Made by a program: the position numbers and the translations under genes. The notes beneath the pieces are model-generated. The model saw nothing but the letters and a program-made list of their open reading frames with translations. It did not search any database and was not told the origin of the DNA. Below are positions 10,662-22,252 of a DNA stretch of 64,000 bases, piece after piece. Numbering within the stretch: position 1 is the first letter of the stretch; each line of letters starts with the position of its first letter. This DNA comes from Lepidurus packardi (taxonomy: Eukaryota; Arthropoda; Branchiopoda; Notostraca; Triopsidae): positions 4,174,565 to 4,238,564 of the forward strand of contig JAKZAN010000001.1 in NCBI GenBank assembly GCA_023053545.1. Direction: 5' to 3'.

Positions 10662-13600
10662 TTGGACATGGATTTTCAACGTTGGCCAGGAATTCCTACT
10701 TGGCCAGGGGAAGTATCACTGCAGGTCTTAGACACACTTTGTCTGCGGCTGAAGGCAATCAATCCATCTCGAAGCAGAGATGGACGAACATCTTTTCGAA
10801 CTGCAAACGCAACGTGGAGTCGGATTTTTATGAGATGAGCTCCCTGGAGAACATCAAAGTCTTTGTGCGCGTCAAACCAGAGATGGAAGCCAAAGACTCA
10901 ATCCTCAGCGTCGAAGAGAACGTGGTAACGGTCACGTCATCGAAAGATTCCGTCTCTTTTAAGAACTTGTCCCATGCTGGCACAAAAAACATGTCTCAAA
11001 AGTAAAAACTACAAATAGCAACACTAATGTTACAAACTGTTCTTAACGGCGGCGTACGTCTTTCACCAGGTTTACATTTACAAGCGCTTTTGGCCCTCAG
11101 TGCACCCAAGAGGAGCTCTTTGACACAGCCGTCTTGGACCAACTTAAAGAGTTCTTGCAGGGGCAAAATTCCCTCTTTTTCACGTACGGGGCCACGGGCG
11201 CGGGCAAAACCTACACCATGCAAGGGAGGGCCAAAGACATTGGCATTTTGCCACGTTCGTTAGACGTCATCTTCAACAGTCTGCAAGGCAAACTCCTGCC
11301 ACGAGCTACCGTCAAACCCACCCATCATCTGAGTTGCATTGGACTAACGGAACCGGAGATTTGTCAGGAGGAAAAAGAACGCGGCGCAATTTTGCAGAAC
11401 GACAATGGGAAAGGCTCCCAAGCGTCCCTGAGTTTTCGTTCCGCAAAAAGCAGTATTGCAAACCTCCCAGGTAAGCTCAACTCTCACTAAACATCGCACG
11501 TGGCGTGGATAATCTACAGTGACCTGCAAATATGGCCATTTGGATTTAGGCACGAATTGGCGCTCTGAGCTCGAGTCGCGTGTACGCGTGGATCACCGCA
11601 TAGACGTAGGGTGCAGCCAAGAGGTCCACTACTCTGTTTGGGTGTCTTACGCGGAAATTTACAATGAAAATATACACGATTTGTTGGATAAGAGTGAAGC
11701 CATGGCTCAACGTGGAAAGTACTCGCGACCGGCGCTTAAATTGGCAGAAGATGCCTCGGGGAACCAATACGTCAAAGGTATTTCAAAAAGTGGGTCAAAA
11801 CTATGGAAATTTTAGGCTGTAATGTGTAGGCTTGAAACACGTATGCGTGAAATCCGCGGATGAAGCGTTACGCGTTTTACAATACGGCCAAGAACATTTA
11901 CACTTCGCGGCGACGAAGCTAAACCAGACCAGCTCTCGCTCGCATTGCATTTTCACTGTGCGGATTGTGCAAGTAGCCGATCCGAAGAACCCGCACTTCG
12001 CTCGTGTCAACATGTAAGCGAGGTCCATTTTCGGGACGTTTAGAGAGAAAACCTTGGCTGGATTTTTTTACGCATTATTTTTGATTTCCAGGATGGCCTT
12101 TTGTGATTTGGCGGGGCTCGAACGCACCTCGAAAACCCAGTGCCGTGGCGAGCGTTTAAAGGAAGCTGTTAATATTAACAGTTCCTTGTTGGTTCTCGGG
12201 CGTTGTTTAGACGCGCTTCGGCGTAACATAACGCACAAAGACCGCGTTTTGATTCCGTACCGTGAAGCCAAGCTTACCCGTCTATTCCAGTCCTTTTTGC
12301 TCGGACAAGGCAAAGCCTGTGTACTGGTAAACGTAGCCCAAGATCCGCATCTCTGCGACGAGACGCTGCAGGTGCTCAAGTTCAGAGCGCTTGCCAAGGA
12401 ATTGGTGGTACATGTTAGTAGAGATTCAGAAACTACATTGCAAGTGCCATTAAATCGCCCAAATGCTCGAGGATCGCGTTTTTCTCAGCTCGTAAGACGC
12501 AGCTTGTCTCGTTTCTCCAGAACCGGAGGCGATTCTACCAACCGGACTCACCTCAACTCCGTTTTAAGTACACTTGAAGCGTCTGAATTGAATGTAGTTT
12601 TCAAAACGTTTTCTTCCAGGAGACTCTTCGGTTCTAGAAGAAGAAAAAGGCGATGAGGATGGTGACGACGCTGATGCATATGCAGTATGATAAACCCAAT
12701 TCAGAAGAATGGCGGAAAAAACTTATGGATTATTTGATTTCTTGTTTAGCCCTTAATTCTTCTTGTTAATTCTTGTTGTTAATTCTTCTTGTTTAGCCCT
12801 TAATTGCGCTGATTGACAAATTGAAGAATCATTTGATCAACGAGCGACAAGATAAGCTGGCATTTGAATGGCGCCTACGTCAAGAGTTGTCCGACCAGTT
12901 CGCCAAACAACTGGTTGAAGTAGAAGCATCGTGGTCGTAAGTCTTTTATTTGATGTCTCTCCACGTTTCTTTTACGAATGTTTTCATAAGAACGTTTTCG
13001 AACTAGTTTTCAGTGTTTGAATGTCTCGTTAAAGTGTATGCTTGTTTTCTTAGGGAACGTCTTAAAGAAAGCCAGCAAAGACAGGAGAATTTGGCCGAGG
13101 GAAGAATTAATTTACTCACGAAATCAGTAAAGAAGATGAAACGTCTTCGATACGAGGATGAAGAGGACAATTTCGATGATGACTACGACAACCTTCAAGC
13201 GGACCTGCGTGAAACTCGAGTATTAAAGATAGCTCCAGTTGATGCTTCAGAATAATAAGGGAATTTCTCTTTTCTGATCAGTCTGAACTAAGGCATGCTA
13301 ATGACGAAATATTGGCTTTACGCTCTGCTATGAAGCGCAGCGCTGATTTGACTGCGCAAGCACAAAGAGAAAAGGCCAGAATGCAGTTTGATTTAGCCAC
13401 GTGCCAACTTATGTCAGAAGAGACGAAGGACGCAGTGACAGACGCCAAGATCCGAGTATTAACAACGTTCTGTAACGAAATGTGAGCTTCATTTTGGGTT
13501 CTGAATAGGATTATGAAGAACTCTTGAAGGAAGCCGCCGAGGAATACGTAAAGAGCCAGGCTTATAATGAAGAGTTACTCAAAGAGCTGGATAACAAGAG

Positions 13601-14577
13601 CCAAGCTTTAGCAGAGAAAGTATACCTTGAAACAAAAGCTACATATATACTTCGGGGATTAACTCGATTTTGTGGATTCTTTCGTAGGCGGATTTAGTGC
13701 AGGATATGGGCACGCAGTTGGAAGAGTGTGCCGTTATTCTGAATAACGTCACGCAACAATTGAACAAGAAGGAGGACTTGTGCCAAGAAAATGAGGAGAA
13801 AGTGGCCAAAATGGAGAAGCGCATCAAAGAGTTAGAAGCCGAACTGAACCAGGAGGAGGACATTCGCCAAGAATATTCCGTTTGCCAACGCGACCTCGAA
13901 CGGCAAGCACTGGAATATGCGGATCATGTGAGTTGCGATACTCGGTTCCGTGCCGAGTTGGAAACGGCGCGAAAGCGAGAGGAAGCGTTGCTCAGCAGCC
14001 GGTGCGAATTGGAACCAATCTCACAAGAGGTGGCGGATAAGCTGACTGAGTTGCAGTTGGAGCGAGACGACTTGAAAGTCAAGTTATTGGCTGCGCAGAA
14101 CCAAGCATCCAGCGCGCTGGAAGAGCAAACTGCGCAACTCAAGAAACTGGAGAACACTTTGCTAGACAAGGAAAACGCCCTGAAAGCAGCTAGTGATCGT
14201 ATTCTTGCCCTGGAAAAGCAAGAGATCCGCTTGTCTGCGCAGAAGGCAAACCCAGAGCCAAACGATTCGGAAGCAACTACAAAGGAACTCGAGAAATTGT
14301 CCTCTCCCACAATGCTCGACCGAGTCTCTCGGAAGCTATGTTGCCCAAGCCTGGCGTTACCGACGGTAACAGCTTGCCTGAGCAGCGACGGTGCGCAGAA
14401 ACCACCCATAGCCAACTTGGAGAAGATAGCGAGGAGAATACAGGTATCATATCTTTTATGTTTTCTCGGGAGAAAACTAGGTTTTGATTTTGGGTCGCTT
14501 TTCGTTTACGTGATTATATAAGTCCTCTTACGATTCAGAAATATACAATCCAAACGTCCAAGTGCTCGCTGCCGTAG
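10662..14577 (+). CDS. Kinesin-6 family motor (KIF20A/KIF20B-like)
   Basis: Twelve exons join in phase: 10662-11001, 11070-11470, 11520-11777, 11830-12013, 12092-12567, 12620-12684, 12797-12936, 13054-13219, 13282-13455, 13509-13619, 13688-14443 and 14539-14577. They give about 978 aa from the ATG at 10835. The motor shows FVRVKP, P-loop GATGAGKTYT, switch I NQTSSRSH and switch II DLAGLERT. A long insert after IGILPRSLDVIFNSLQGK is diagnostic of kinesin-6. A neck (LIALIDKLKNHLINERQ) and a long coiled coil follow. Kinesin-6 motors act at the spindle midzone in cytokinesis. An upstream exon may exist, because the first exon opens in phase 1. Exon boundaries at 12567/12620 are the least certain. 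The 5' half lies in the inverted repeat. Confidence 0.85.
14440..14556 (+). repeat. 115-bp block shared with the region upstream of gene 8527 (8281-8400)
   Basis: From atacaggtatcatatc to tacaatccaaa this matches 8281-8400 with few differences. The shared block corresponds almost exactly to the last kinesin intron (GTATCA..TTCAG) plus a few exon bases on each side. It contains ttatataag, a TATA-like word. The kinesin tail has therefore either received, or donated, this piece during the local rearrangement. Confidence 0.8.
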
Positions 14578-14920
14578 AAACAGCCACTACGGCTGTTTCC
14601 GTCACGGAGCCCAAGCACCGAAGTGGGAGACTGGGCCACTTCGGGAATGCTGAACGCACGTCCATCGTGCGTTATATAAAAAATAACAATGCGTACGGGC
14701 GAGTGACGGGCAATAAACTATGGGAGGAAATGGTGGCAGCAAACGTAACGTTCACTTTTTAGTGCCAGGATTTTGATGCATTATTTTAGTGACTTTATTA
14801 GATTTGTCCCGGTCGATCCTACCTCAGCATGAAGAACCATTTCACGAGGAAAATTTTGCCTCAAATCCAAATGTTTGACGAAATCCTTTCCCAGTTGGAA
14901 CAAGAGCACTTCCGACTAAG
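14539..14920 (+). CDS. Rap1/TERF2IP-like Myb domain fragment
   Basis: Two exons, 14539-14744 and 14802-14920, with a 57-base intron. They are read in a different frame from the overlapping kinesin end. The product contains SIVRYIKNNNAYGRVTGNKL, WEEM and SYLSMKNHFTRKILPQI, which match the layout of the Rap1 Myb domain (a helix ending in YIKxN, VTGxxLW, then W/S..SxKxxF). Rap1 (TERF2IP) binds telomeric complexes. No in-frame ATG precedes the domain and the 3' end at the donor after 14920 has no visible partner exon, so this is a gene fragment or an incompletely modelled gene. The frame reads IYNPNVQVL where the copy upstream of 8527 reads MYNPNAIML. Confidence 0.5.
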
Positions 14921-14984
14921 GTTTCCCGTTCTCCGCGTAATTTCAAACACTGTCTTACCTTAAACGTATTTCTTTTTTTAGGAA

Positions 14985-15068
14985 ACCTATCGATCTATCG
15001 TTCTTCGACCTTCGACCTATCGACCTTCCTATCGTTCCTATCGTTCTTCGACCTTCGACCTATCGTTC
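14985..15068 (+). repeat. Short tandem cgttcttcgaccttcgacctat repeats
   Basis: Imperfect repeats of tatcgttc, ttcgacc and ttcgacctat run directly into the 1.4-kb direct repeat, whose first bases are ttcttcgaccgaag. The repeat boundary thus lies in a self-similar tract, a likely recombination site. Confidence 0.7.
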
Positions 15069-16469
15069 TTCGACCGAAGTACGAGCGGGTTCGGTCGAGC
15101 TAGGCAGCAGATAATACATACTTTTTAACTGACTTATCTACAATAACCATTCCCTTGTTGTTTCAACGCCAACTGTATTCTCTATATAACGGGAGTTCAA
15201 ATCCTTCCTTCAAATAGGTTCCTATCGCTGTCTGCGAGTTTGACTTTCAAACTTCCTACAGATAAACGGCGGTTATGTTGTCATTCTCTATAAATTGGTA
15301 ATGTAAGAAGCAGAGTATTAGCACATAGATAAGTTTAAAACTTAATAATAACTTAATAGGAATGCTTGAACGAACATTAACCAAAATTTGCAGGCAGCGT
15401 TACATTATTTTTGAGCTGTAAGTACCTAAACGGGACAAGGCAAGGATACTCTCATGCCGAGATTATAGCGTCTCGTGAGTATCAATGCCTAGACCCGCAC
15501 AAGCCGTAGGCTGTAACCCAAGCATCCAGCCCTAACTCGAAGCAGCAACCAGTGTTGTGTAATCATTACAAGTAATGGTAATTTGTAATGCCAACTACTT
15601 TTCTTAAAGTAACTGTAATGTACTCGTTACATTTTTCGCTCAGTTGAAATGTAATGTAATGTACTCATTAGATTTTACTTTATCGAAAATTGTAATGTAA
15701 TTTACTAGTAAATTTAAAAAGGCCAAATAACGTTACAATTACAATTACTTTGGTCTCTTAGAGGAAAAGTAGAAAACATGTAAAGAAAGGGGAAAGGGAA
15801 GAAGTTGTGCTTTGGAACTTCGCTGCTTTAGGTCGACTAAATGTTGTTGTGAAGGGAGGGGGGGGGGGGGGGGGGAGTGACGGGATGGCCAAGAGAATTT
15901 TTTGCAAGTAGTGAGCTACGGAAAGGCAAACCTTATCGTTGACCTCTGTTTCAGCTTCGTTATTCTTTCTTTACCCGTTACTTCGCGTAGGGAATTGGAA
16001 TAGTTTTCAACGTAGAAAAACACATTTTTACAGAAAGTAATGCATTACTTTATAAATGTAATGTAATTAAATGTAATGTAAATTAAATGTAATGTAATAA
16101 TATGTAAATGTAATGTAATAATTAATGTAATGTAATAGTAAATTTTAAATAAAAAGTAATTGCAATGTAATAATATTCATTTTTTGAAAAATTACACAAC
16201 ACTGGCAGCAACCCTATCAACATAGCTGACAGCACATGCCCATAGAGATTGCCAAGAACGAAGAATTCCCAACAGGTTCTCCAGTTTCGGAACTCGGAGA
16301 TAAAAATGACACTAGTGTGTATTATTGTTGCAAAACGTTCTCCGGAAAAAGAATGACAAATGGGTGTAACTCGAGTTGAAAATTGTTGTTGGAATGGAAA
16401 TGAATTAGTTTAGGTTAGGTTAGGATAGGTTAGGTTAGCTTAGGTTAGAGGTTAGGTTATAGGTTTGCT
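15066..16469 (+). repeat. 1.4-kb direct repeat, copy 2 (matches 2049-3449)
   Basis: Second copy of the repeat described at 2049. The two copies bracket the whole palindrome-kinesin block. After 16469 the sequence diverges from copy 1, which runs into the truncated kinesin. Confidence 0.9.
15550..16204. mobile_element. hAT-type MITE, copy 2
   Basis: Same element and same 8-bp target duplication gcagcaac (15542-15549, 16205-16212) as at 2534-3184. It therefore moved with the surrounding duplication, not by a second insertion. The G-run differs in length. Confidence 0.9.
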
Positions 16470-16967
16470 CCTGTTTGGTCTTGCTCATAGGGATGCTATA
16501 GGTAGCATCCAGCCCTAACTCGAAGCCGTAACCCTAAAAACGTATACTCCAAGTGTCGCGAGGACTCCTTCCAGGTTAGCGGGAATCCTTCCATGACCAT
16601 TCGATCTAGTTTGTAACCAGATGCGCATTCGATCTGGCTTGCATCCAGATGCGCATTCCATCTGGTTTGTAACCAAATCGAATACGCGGCCGGTACTATT
16701 GTAGGGGCTTCCCATGAAAAACTGTGCTTCTCCCGGTGTCGTGAGGAATCCTTCCATGCTTGGGCAACGAACAGGGCCCCAGGGCGCAACCAATTCGCAT
16801 GGGTCCGCAAAGGCTCCGGCTTCGACTCGGAAGCCGTAGCTGCGGTACCGTGAACCGCCCCCTAGGTCCAAGTGTGGACAAAGGGAAAAATTAATAGGAG
16901 AAGGAACAAAAGGAAGAGAATGGAGGGTGGAGGGTATCGAAGCGCTGCAAGAAGACTTAAGCCTGCT
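16470..16967. other. Non-coding stretch with a 28-bp tandem motif
   Basis: No gene seen. Between about 16596 and 16682 a unit ccagatgcgcattcgatctg is repeated with variation. The phrase agcatccagccctaactcga near 16504 also occurs inside the 1.4-kb repeat, which suggests shuffled repeat debris. Confidence 0.5.
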
Positions 16968-17151
16968 TTAAGCTTACTTTACACTGCCCCTGTCAAGCTG
17001 GCATGTCAGACATTCTGGCGTTATGTCATGGCGGACATGACACTCGATTGATTTACATTGGAATGTCAGAATGAACAATGTCATGTCGGAATGGGTGTGG
17101 CTTTGTGAAAAGCCACATATTGCTGTATTTATTGTTGTCAAATACATAAAA

Positions 17152-18584
17152 ATGTTGTCGAGTGAAGAAATCTTCCGTGTAGCTGCGGTAGCTGGTATTT
17201 TTTTATTTGTTAGCGAAATAGCTGTGTTGCAGTACTTCGTTGAAGAGGAAAAAAAGAAGCGAGTTTGGGTGCGCGACTATATTACGGAAAAGTATGTACA
17301 TACATAGTACTCAGAATTGAAAAATGTTAAAAGGGAAAATTGAATAGGTGTCGTCTTAGGCATGGAGATTACAACAATTTAATGCGTGAGTTACGGATGA
17401 ATGTCTCCGGTAACAGCCCTTTAGGATTTGTGGAATTGCTTCGGGTGACACCAGCGCAGTTTGATGAATTGCTTTCTTTGGTGGAGCCAATTATTGTAAA
17501 AAAAGACACTAACTTCAGAAAGAGCCTTCCTTCAGGTCTGCGGCTTGGTGTAACTTTGAGGTAGAGCGATTTCAGTCACTACATTATTCTAAATCAGAAT
17601 ATGTCTAGATACTTGAGCACAGGCGATATGCAAAAGTCAATTGCGTATTCTTATCGCATCAGCGCTCCGTCGGTCTCACTAATATTAAGGGAAACGGCAG
17701 TGGCTATATGGGAAGCCTTACAACCCAAGGTTTTGTCCATTCCGTCTAGAAGGCAATGGAATAAAATAATGGAAGATTTTTGGAACATTTGGAATTTCCC
17801 GAATTGCGTAGGAGCAATAGACGGAAAGCATATAAAAATCCAATGCCCCCGTAACAGTGGATCATCGTATTTCAGCTACAAAGGTGATTTCAGCATAGTT
17901 CTGCTTGCCATATGTGATGCGCGTTACAAATTCACATACGTGGGTATCCGGAGCTATGGAAGTTTAAGTGACGGTGACATATTTGCATCTTCAAAGCTGG
18001 GTAGAGCTCTAAGAAGAAATATTTTAGGCATACCCGCTCAAAGTACGCTCCCAAATACTGATGAACAAATGTCTGTGTTTTTCGTCGGTGACGAGGCGTT
18101 TGGCCTTAGTGAACGAATGATGCGCCCCTACTCAAGGGGAGATTCCAAGAACTTTAGTGAGGAACAGAAAATTTTTAACTATAGACTATCGAGGGCGTGT
18201 CGAACCATTGAAAACACCTTTGGCATCGTCGCAAGCCGATGGAGACTTCTGCGAAACGCTATTGTCGCTGATGTTGACAACATTATAAGTTACGTCAAGG
18301 CAATAGTTTGTTTACACAATTACCTAAAAAGTGAAGACGATTCGAAGCCTCCGGCTCAGCGTTTGTACTTCCCACCTGCATGTGTGGACCAAGAAGACCA
18401 AAACGGAAACGTAGCGCTTGGAGAGTGGAGGAGACAAGTCGAGCGTCTTCGAGATGTTAGAAGACTTGGCAGTAACAACGCTAGCAGGACAGCATATGCT
18501 CAACGAGATATATTAGCTGGCTTTTTAACAACACCCTTAGGAAGCTTGCCTTGGCAACTAAATGTTGTAAATCGGGGAAACTGA
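17152..18584 (+). CDS. PIF/Harbinger transposase (DDE_4 nuclease)
   Basis: Exons 17152-17291, 17348-17560 and 17609-18584, with introns of 56 and 48 bases, join in phase to 442 aa. The DDE residues sit in GAIDGKHIKI (first Asp), VGDEAFGLSERM (second Asp) and RTIENTFGIVASRWR (Glu). An N-terminal helical region precedes VTLRYLSTGD, the usual Harbinger junction. The ATG at 17152 was chosen because the upstream in-frame start at 17071 falls in the terminal repeat. The protein would cut and join element ends together with a Myb/MADF partner. The reading frame is undamaged. Confidence 0.85.
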
Positions 18585-18820
18585 AATGAAATAAATTTCT
18601 TGTGTTATCGCGAACTTGCTGTTTATGGCAACTTTAGTCTTTACTGTTTAACTGCTGGCTGGTGTAAATAGACTTTTAAGTTATGGGCTTTACTTCCACT
18701 ATTTCTCCGGGTCAAGTATGTATGTCATTAACGGATTGACGTTTCAATCATTTCTGTAATTTCTCGCCATAACACTCCTGTATTTCTTTGTCCACTTCTG
18801 AATTTTTTCATTACACAAAC

Positions 18821-19072
18821 TTATTCAAAGATTTCCGGTAGCGTCTTCTCTAAGAATTCAGCATACTGAGACGTGGACACAGGCTCAGCTCCTAAATTTC
18901 TCCCACCGAACACAACATCTTCCAGTAAAAACAACTCCCTGCCTAATTGTAGGCGAGCAGGGGTAAAGGTAGAAGAACTTTGAACACTGGACCGGTACGC
19001 AAGCAAAACACTGGGCAAAACAAGATCCCACGTCTCGTCTCCCTCGTCAATCAACTTACTAAGGCCAGGCAA
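18821..19072 (-). pseudogene. Gypsy integrase fragment nested in the Harbinger element
   Basis: An open stretch of 83 codons reads LSKLIDEGDETWDLVLPSVL and LQLGRELF. It closely resembles the corresponding integrase segment of the old gypsy element at 23.7-25.0 kb (LSKLLDKGEDTWDLLLPNVL). Only this piece is present, with no ends, so it is a relic. Confidence 0.8.
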
Positions 19073-19073
19073 G

Positions 19074-19587
19074 AGAAAACGTTCGAAAAAATGTTCGAAA
19101 AACTTTAATGGGTAAATATAATGGGTATATAAAATACATAATACAAAGCCATAAAATACATAAATACAAAGCCTGCTTTACACTGCCCCTGTCAACTGAG
19201 CTGTCTGTCTGGCGGGCAAGCCGCATGCGCAGTACCGTTGACATGGCTGGAACTCCTGTCAGAAAACTAGTGTCAAGAGTCCAGCAGCGCTCAACTTTTC
19301 TGGCTGACAGGAATGCTTCCACCAATCACAAAAGTGGTGGGTAGGGCCACGTGTGTTTGTAAACATTGATTTTGATTTGACTTGAACTACTTATGAACAT
19401 TATTATGAATTATTTAACTTGATATTATTTGTATAGCCTATAGGTAATTATACATAGTCTTATATATATCCACTATATATTATATATCCGTTATATATTT
19501 TATTATATATCCATTATGTATTTTATATACCCATTATATTTACCCATTCAATTTTTTCGAACATTTTTTCAAACGTTTTCTCCGAAG
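19074..19587. repeat. Inverted-repeat insert inside the Harbinger element
   Basis: About 70 bases at 19074-19143 (cgttcgaaaaaatgttcg through atgggtatataaaat) recur inverted at about 19513-19587. Between them lie a Harbinger-like end fragment (ctttacactgcccctgtcaa, 19170) and AT-rich tatatatcc repeats (19457-19540). I read it as a fold-back type insertion of unknown class. Confidence 0.7.
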
Positions 19588-19668
19588 CTTTCTGTGTTGC
19601 TGCGTTTCTGTGTAGCGTTTTAAAAGCTTCAAGTGCTGTAAGTCGGGAAAACTTTGACTCGTGAAAAA

Positions 19669-19773
19669 ATGTCTTTTGAAGATAAATTAATAGACTTAGT
19701 GCGAGAGCACCCGCATTTGTACGATAAGAGCTTACGAGGATATAAGGATGCAATCATGAGTGAAAATAGTTGA
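19669..19773 (+). CDS. Truncated MADF-domain protein of the Harbinger element
   Basis: A 34-aa frame beginning MSFEDKLIDLVREHPHLYDK has the MADF (Myb/SANT-like) start pattern: L-I-x-x-V-R-x-x-P-x-L-Y-D. PIF/Harbinger elements normally encode such a DNA-binding partner for the transposase. Here the frame stops where it meets the terminal inverted repeat, so most of the domain and all later exons are missing. I infer that the internal part of the element between this exon and the end has been deleted. Confidence 0.65.
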   Translation: MSFEDKLIDLVREHPHLYDKSLRGYKDAIMSENS

Positions 19774-19888
19774 CATGCCATTGTTCATTCTGACATTCCA
19801 ATGTAAATCAATCGAGTGTCATGTCCGCCATGACATAACGCCAAAATGTCTGACATGCCAGGTTGACAGGGGCAGTGTAAAGTAGGCT

Positions 19889-20757
19889 TTACTCGCGTTC
19901 CGCGTTGATCAAAGCGCTGACCCAGCCGCGGATCGGGCCGAGACTAGCTGAGTTACAAGAATATCCCCTTCTGACAACGGCGAAAGGGCCACGAGTGGCA
20001 TTTGCTCCGCTTCGGAAGAGTCCATATCTTGGCCGAAGGAAGATGACTGACCAAGCTCTGTAATTGTCGGCCTTAAATACTGACTGGTTGAGGAAATAGG
20101 AGGTTGAGACCTAAGGGATGTGGACCAGGAAGAACATAGGTGGCCCTGCAGTCAAGGTGATCTGAGTGACCCAGGCAAGGACGACCAGGGTGAGCAGGAC
20201 ATTCGGAGAAGTCAAGTGAAGAGTCTCTCGACGCCTAACTTGTCGGTGATATACTTTTACGATCCTTCGACGGCAAAAGATCTAATAGTTGACAGCACAC
20301 GCGGCAATAGGGAGACAGCCAAGAACGGGGAATTTATCTATTCAGAAACAGCACTCTGTAGAAGCCTATCATTATCGTTCAGCTCTATAATTAGTTTTTT
20401 CAAAGCCAACTTTATTCACAATAACGGGAGTTTTAAATGACACTTATACAATTTGCCAGTATTGGTATCATATCAGCATTATACTGGCGTAGCAATTAGT
20501 CACGCGATAATAGTATTACAACACATCAGCTTGTGAATGCCCTTGTCGATAAAAATAGTAATAGCGAATTTAGCTTCCCAGTTACATAGACATATATTGA
20601 CGGCAATAAGTACATGACAAGGAGTCAAATATTTCCCTAGTGGGACATGTTAGAACATTGGATCATATACAGATGTGCAAGCTCATGCGTCCCAACGGCC
20701 TCTCTTATTATAATGGCATTCTGTTTCTGCCGGCGTCACTTCAGATTCCGAATTCTC
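19889..20757. other. No recognised gene
   Basis: A 106-codon open stretch at 20120-20440 has no recognisable motif, and I do not call it a gene. The GC-richer start may be retroelement debris. Confidence 0.4.
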
Positions 20758-21255
20758 TAAGGGTGCGTTCCAATTGCGAACTCGACTGGGGAACAGAGTT
20801 TTCCGGACTGGGGCTGAGTCAACCCGCGTCCCAAATGGCACAAACACTATTCAATCGGGTTATGGTTGGAATCGATATAATTTGTAATCAGAGACAATGA
20901 ATCGCTGTATTGCACTCAATGATACAATACAACGTCATCAAAATTGTAAACAAAAACAAAGTGTTTGGAAATATTGCAACGTGCGTTTTCTTTAAATAAA
21001 TAAACTGAATGATGGACGAAACATCTATATTTCTTTTTCTTCAAAAAATGGTTATGGACTTTTGAGTGTCGCAGCAAAGTAATACCTTTAAATTAGGAAT
21101 AGAATATGGACATACGTTAAAATATTATGTACGTTTTAGATTGCATTTCAGCAAGTTTTCCTGCTAGGCTTTCCCAACAAATAAGAGAAAATCGTGACAT
21201 TGAGCTGCTCTTGGCTCTTTCAAGCATTGCTGAAATTTGAAGGAAACGCCTGTAT

Positions 21256-22252
21256 ATGGTATTCACCCTGGCTTTAAAAATCTTGACAATAAAAGCTGCT
21301 CGTCGATCACTTCGTAAAATTCACAGGACGGAAACTTTCTGGACGGAGATCATAAACAAGACCTGGACTGACAAGGAATGGAAAACCAACATCCGTGTAA
21401 CGCGACGCATTTTCCAGTACATTTGTGATCTCCTGCGAGAAAACCTAACCAAAAAGAAAACCAACTTCTGTGTACCCATCTCTTGTGAAAAACAAGTTGC
21501 CCTCACGCTATGGCGCCTAGGAACAAATATCGAATTTCGGTCTCTGGCTACCATTTTTGGTGCAAGCAAAACAACAGCGTTCCATGAAACCGCGACGCCC
21601 TGGTTGTTCTCCTAGGGTACTCCATAATAACAATGCCTAAAGGTGACCGGTTGCAAGAAATGATATCGAGCTTTCAGAGGGGAAAATTGCCCCAGTTGGA
21701 GCCATTGATGGTACACATATCCCTATTTTGGCACCGAAATAACACAGTTCTGACTATTACTGTGTACGAAAGGGTACGTACACGGTTGTACTTTGAGCTG
21801 TTGTGGATTTCTCAGGGCGTTTTATCAACATCAACGTTGGCTGTCCTGGCTCGGTGCACGATGCAAGAATTTTTGCAAACAGCAAATTGCACCGGCTTGG
21901 CCGGCAAAATCGTCAACTCCCCAATCTAAGAAAACTTGTGAACGGGATAAATGTCCCATGTTATATCATTGGTGACGCCGCTTATCCACTCTTATCTTGG
22001 CTTATGAAGCTTTATCCTACACATGCGATTACTGACGAGAAGGAACGTTTCAACAACATTTTGAGCAGTAATCGCATGGTAGTAGAACGGGCCTTCGGGA
22101 AACTGAAAGGTCGATGGAGATGTCTCCTGAAAAGGAATGATATAAACATTTTCCGCATTAACAGAGTTATATATGCATGTAATATATATATATTATACAA
22201 CATTTATATGTATATTACACAACATTTGCGAGGACCAAGGAGACCTCTTTGA
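21256..22252 (+). pseudogene. Broken Harbinger transposase
   Basis: Fragments lie in different frames. 21256-21615 holds the N-terminal helical part (RVTRRIFQYICDLLRENL; LTLWRLGTN). 21633-21800 holds a shifted segment. 21803-22252 holds the nuclease core with INVGCPGSVHDARIF, IIGDAAYPLLSWLM and VERAFGKLKGRWRCL. The GDAAYP and VERAFG..KGRW motifs mark the DDE_4 family. At least two frame changes separate the parts, so no full-length protein can be made. Confidence 0.85.

Larger units (their letters stand above)
3456..12195. repeat. Perfect 8.7-kb inverted repeat (palindrome) with 92-nt spacer
   Basis: Arms 3456-7779 and 7872-12195 (4324 bp each) mirror each other: every paired position sums to 15651, with no indel, and I found no mismatch where I compared. 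The centre (7780-7871) is not palindromic. The right arm continues into unique kinesin sequence after 12195. The left arm breaks inside a kinesin exon at 3456, next to the direct repeat. Either a recent inverted duplication (fold-back or sister-chromatid fusion) or an assembly or amplification chimera would look like this. The unpaired central loop fits fold-back synthesis. Confidence 0.95.
16971..19888 (+). mobile_element. PIF/Harbinger transposon with TTA target duplication
   Basis: About 110-bp terminal inverted repeats begin AGC(T/C)TACTTTACACTGCC and extend to about 17083 and from about 19776. The 3-bp duplication TTA flanks both ends (16968-16970, 19889-19891), as usual for PIF/Harbinger. 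It carries a complete-looking transposase and the first exon of a MADF-domain partner. The partner is cut off by internal insertions (a gypsy integrase fragment and an inverted-repeat insert), so the element as a whole is probably not autonomous. Confidence 0.9.
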
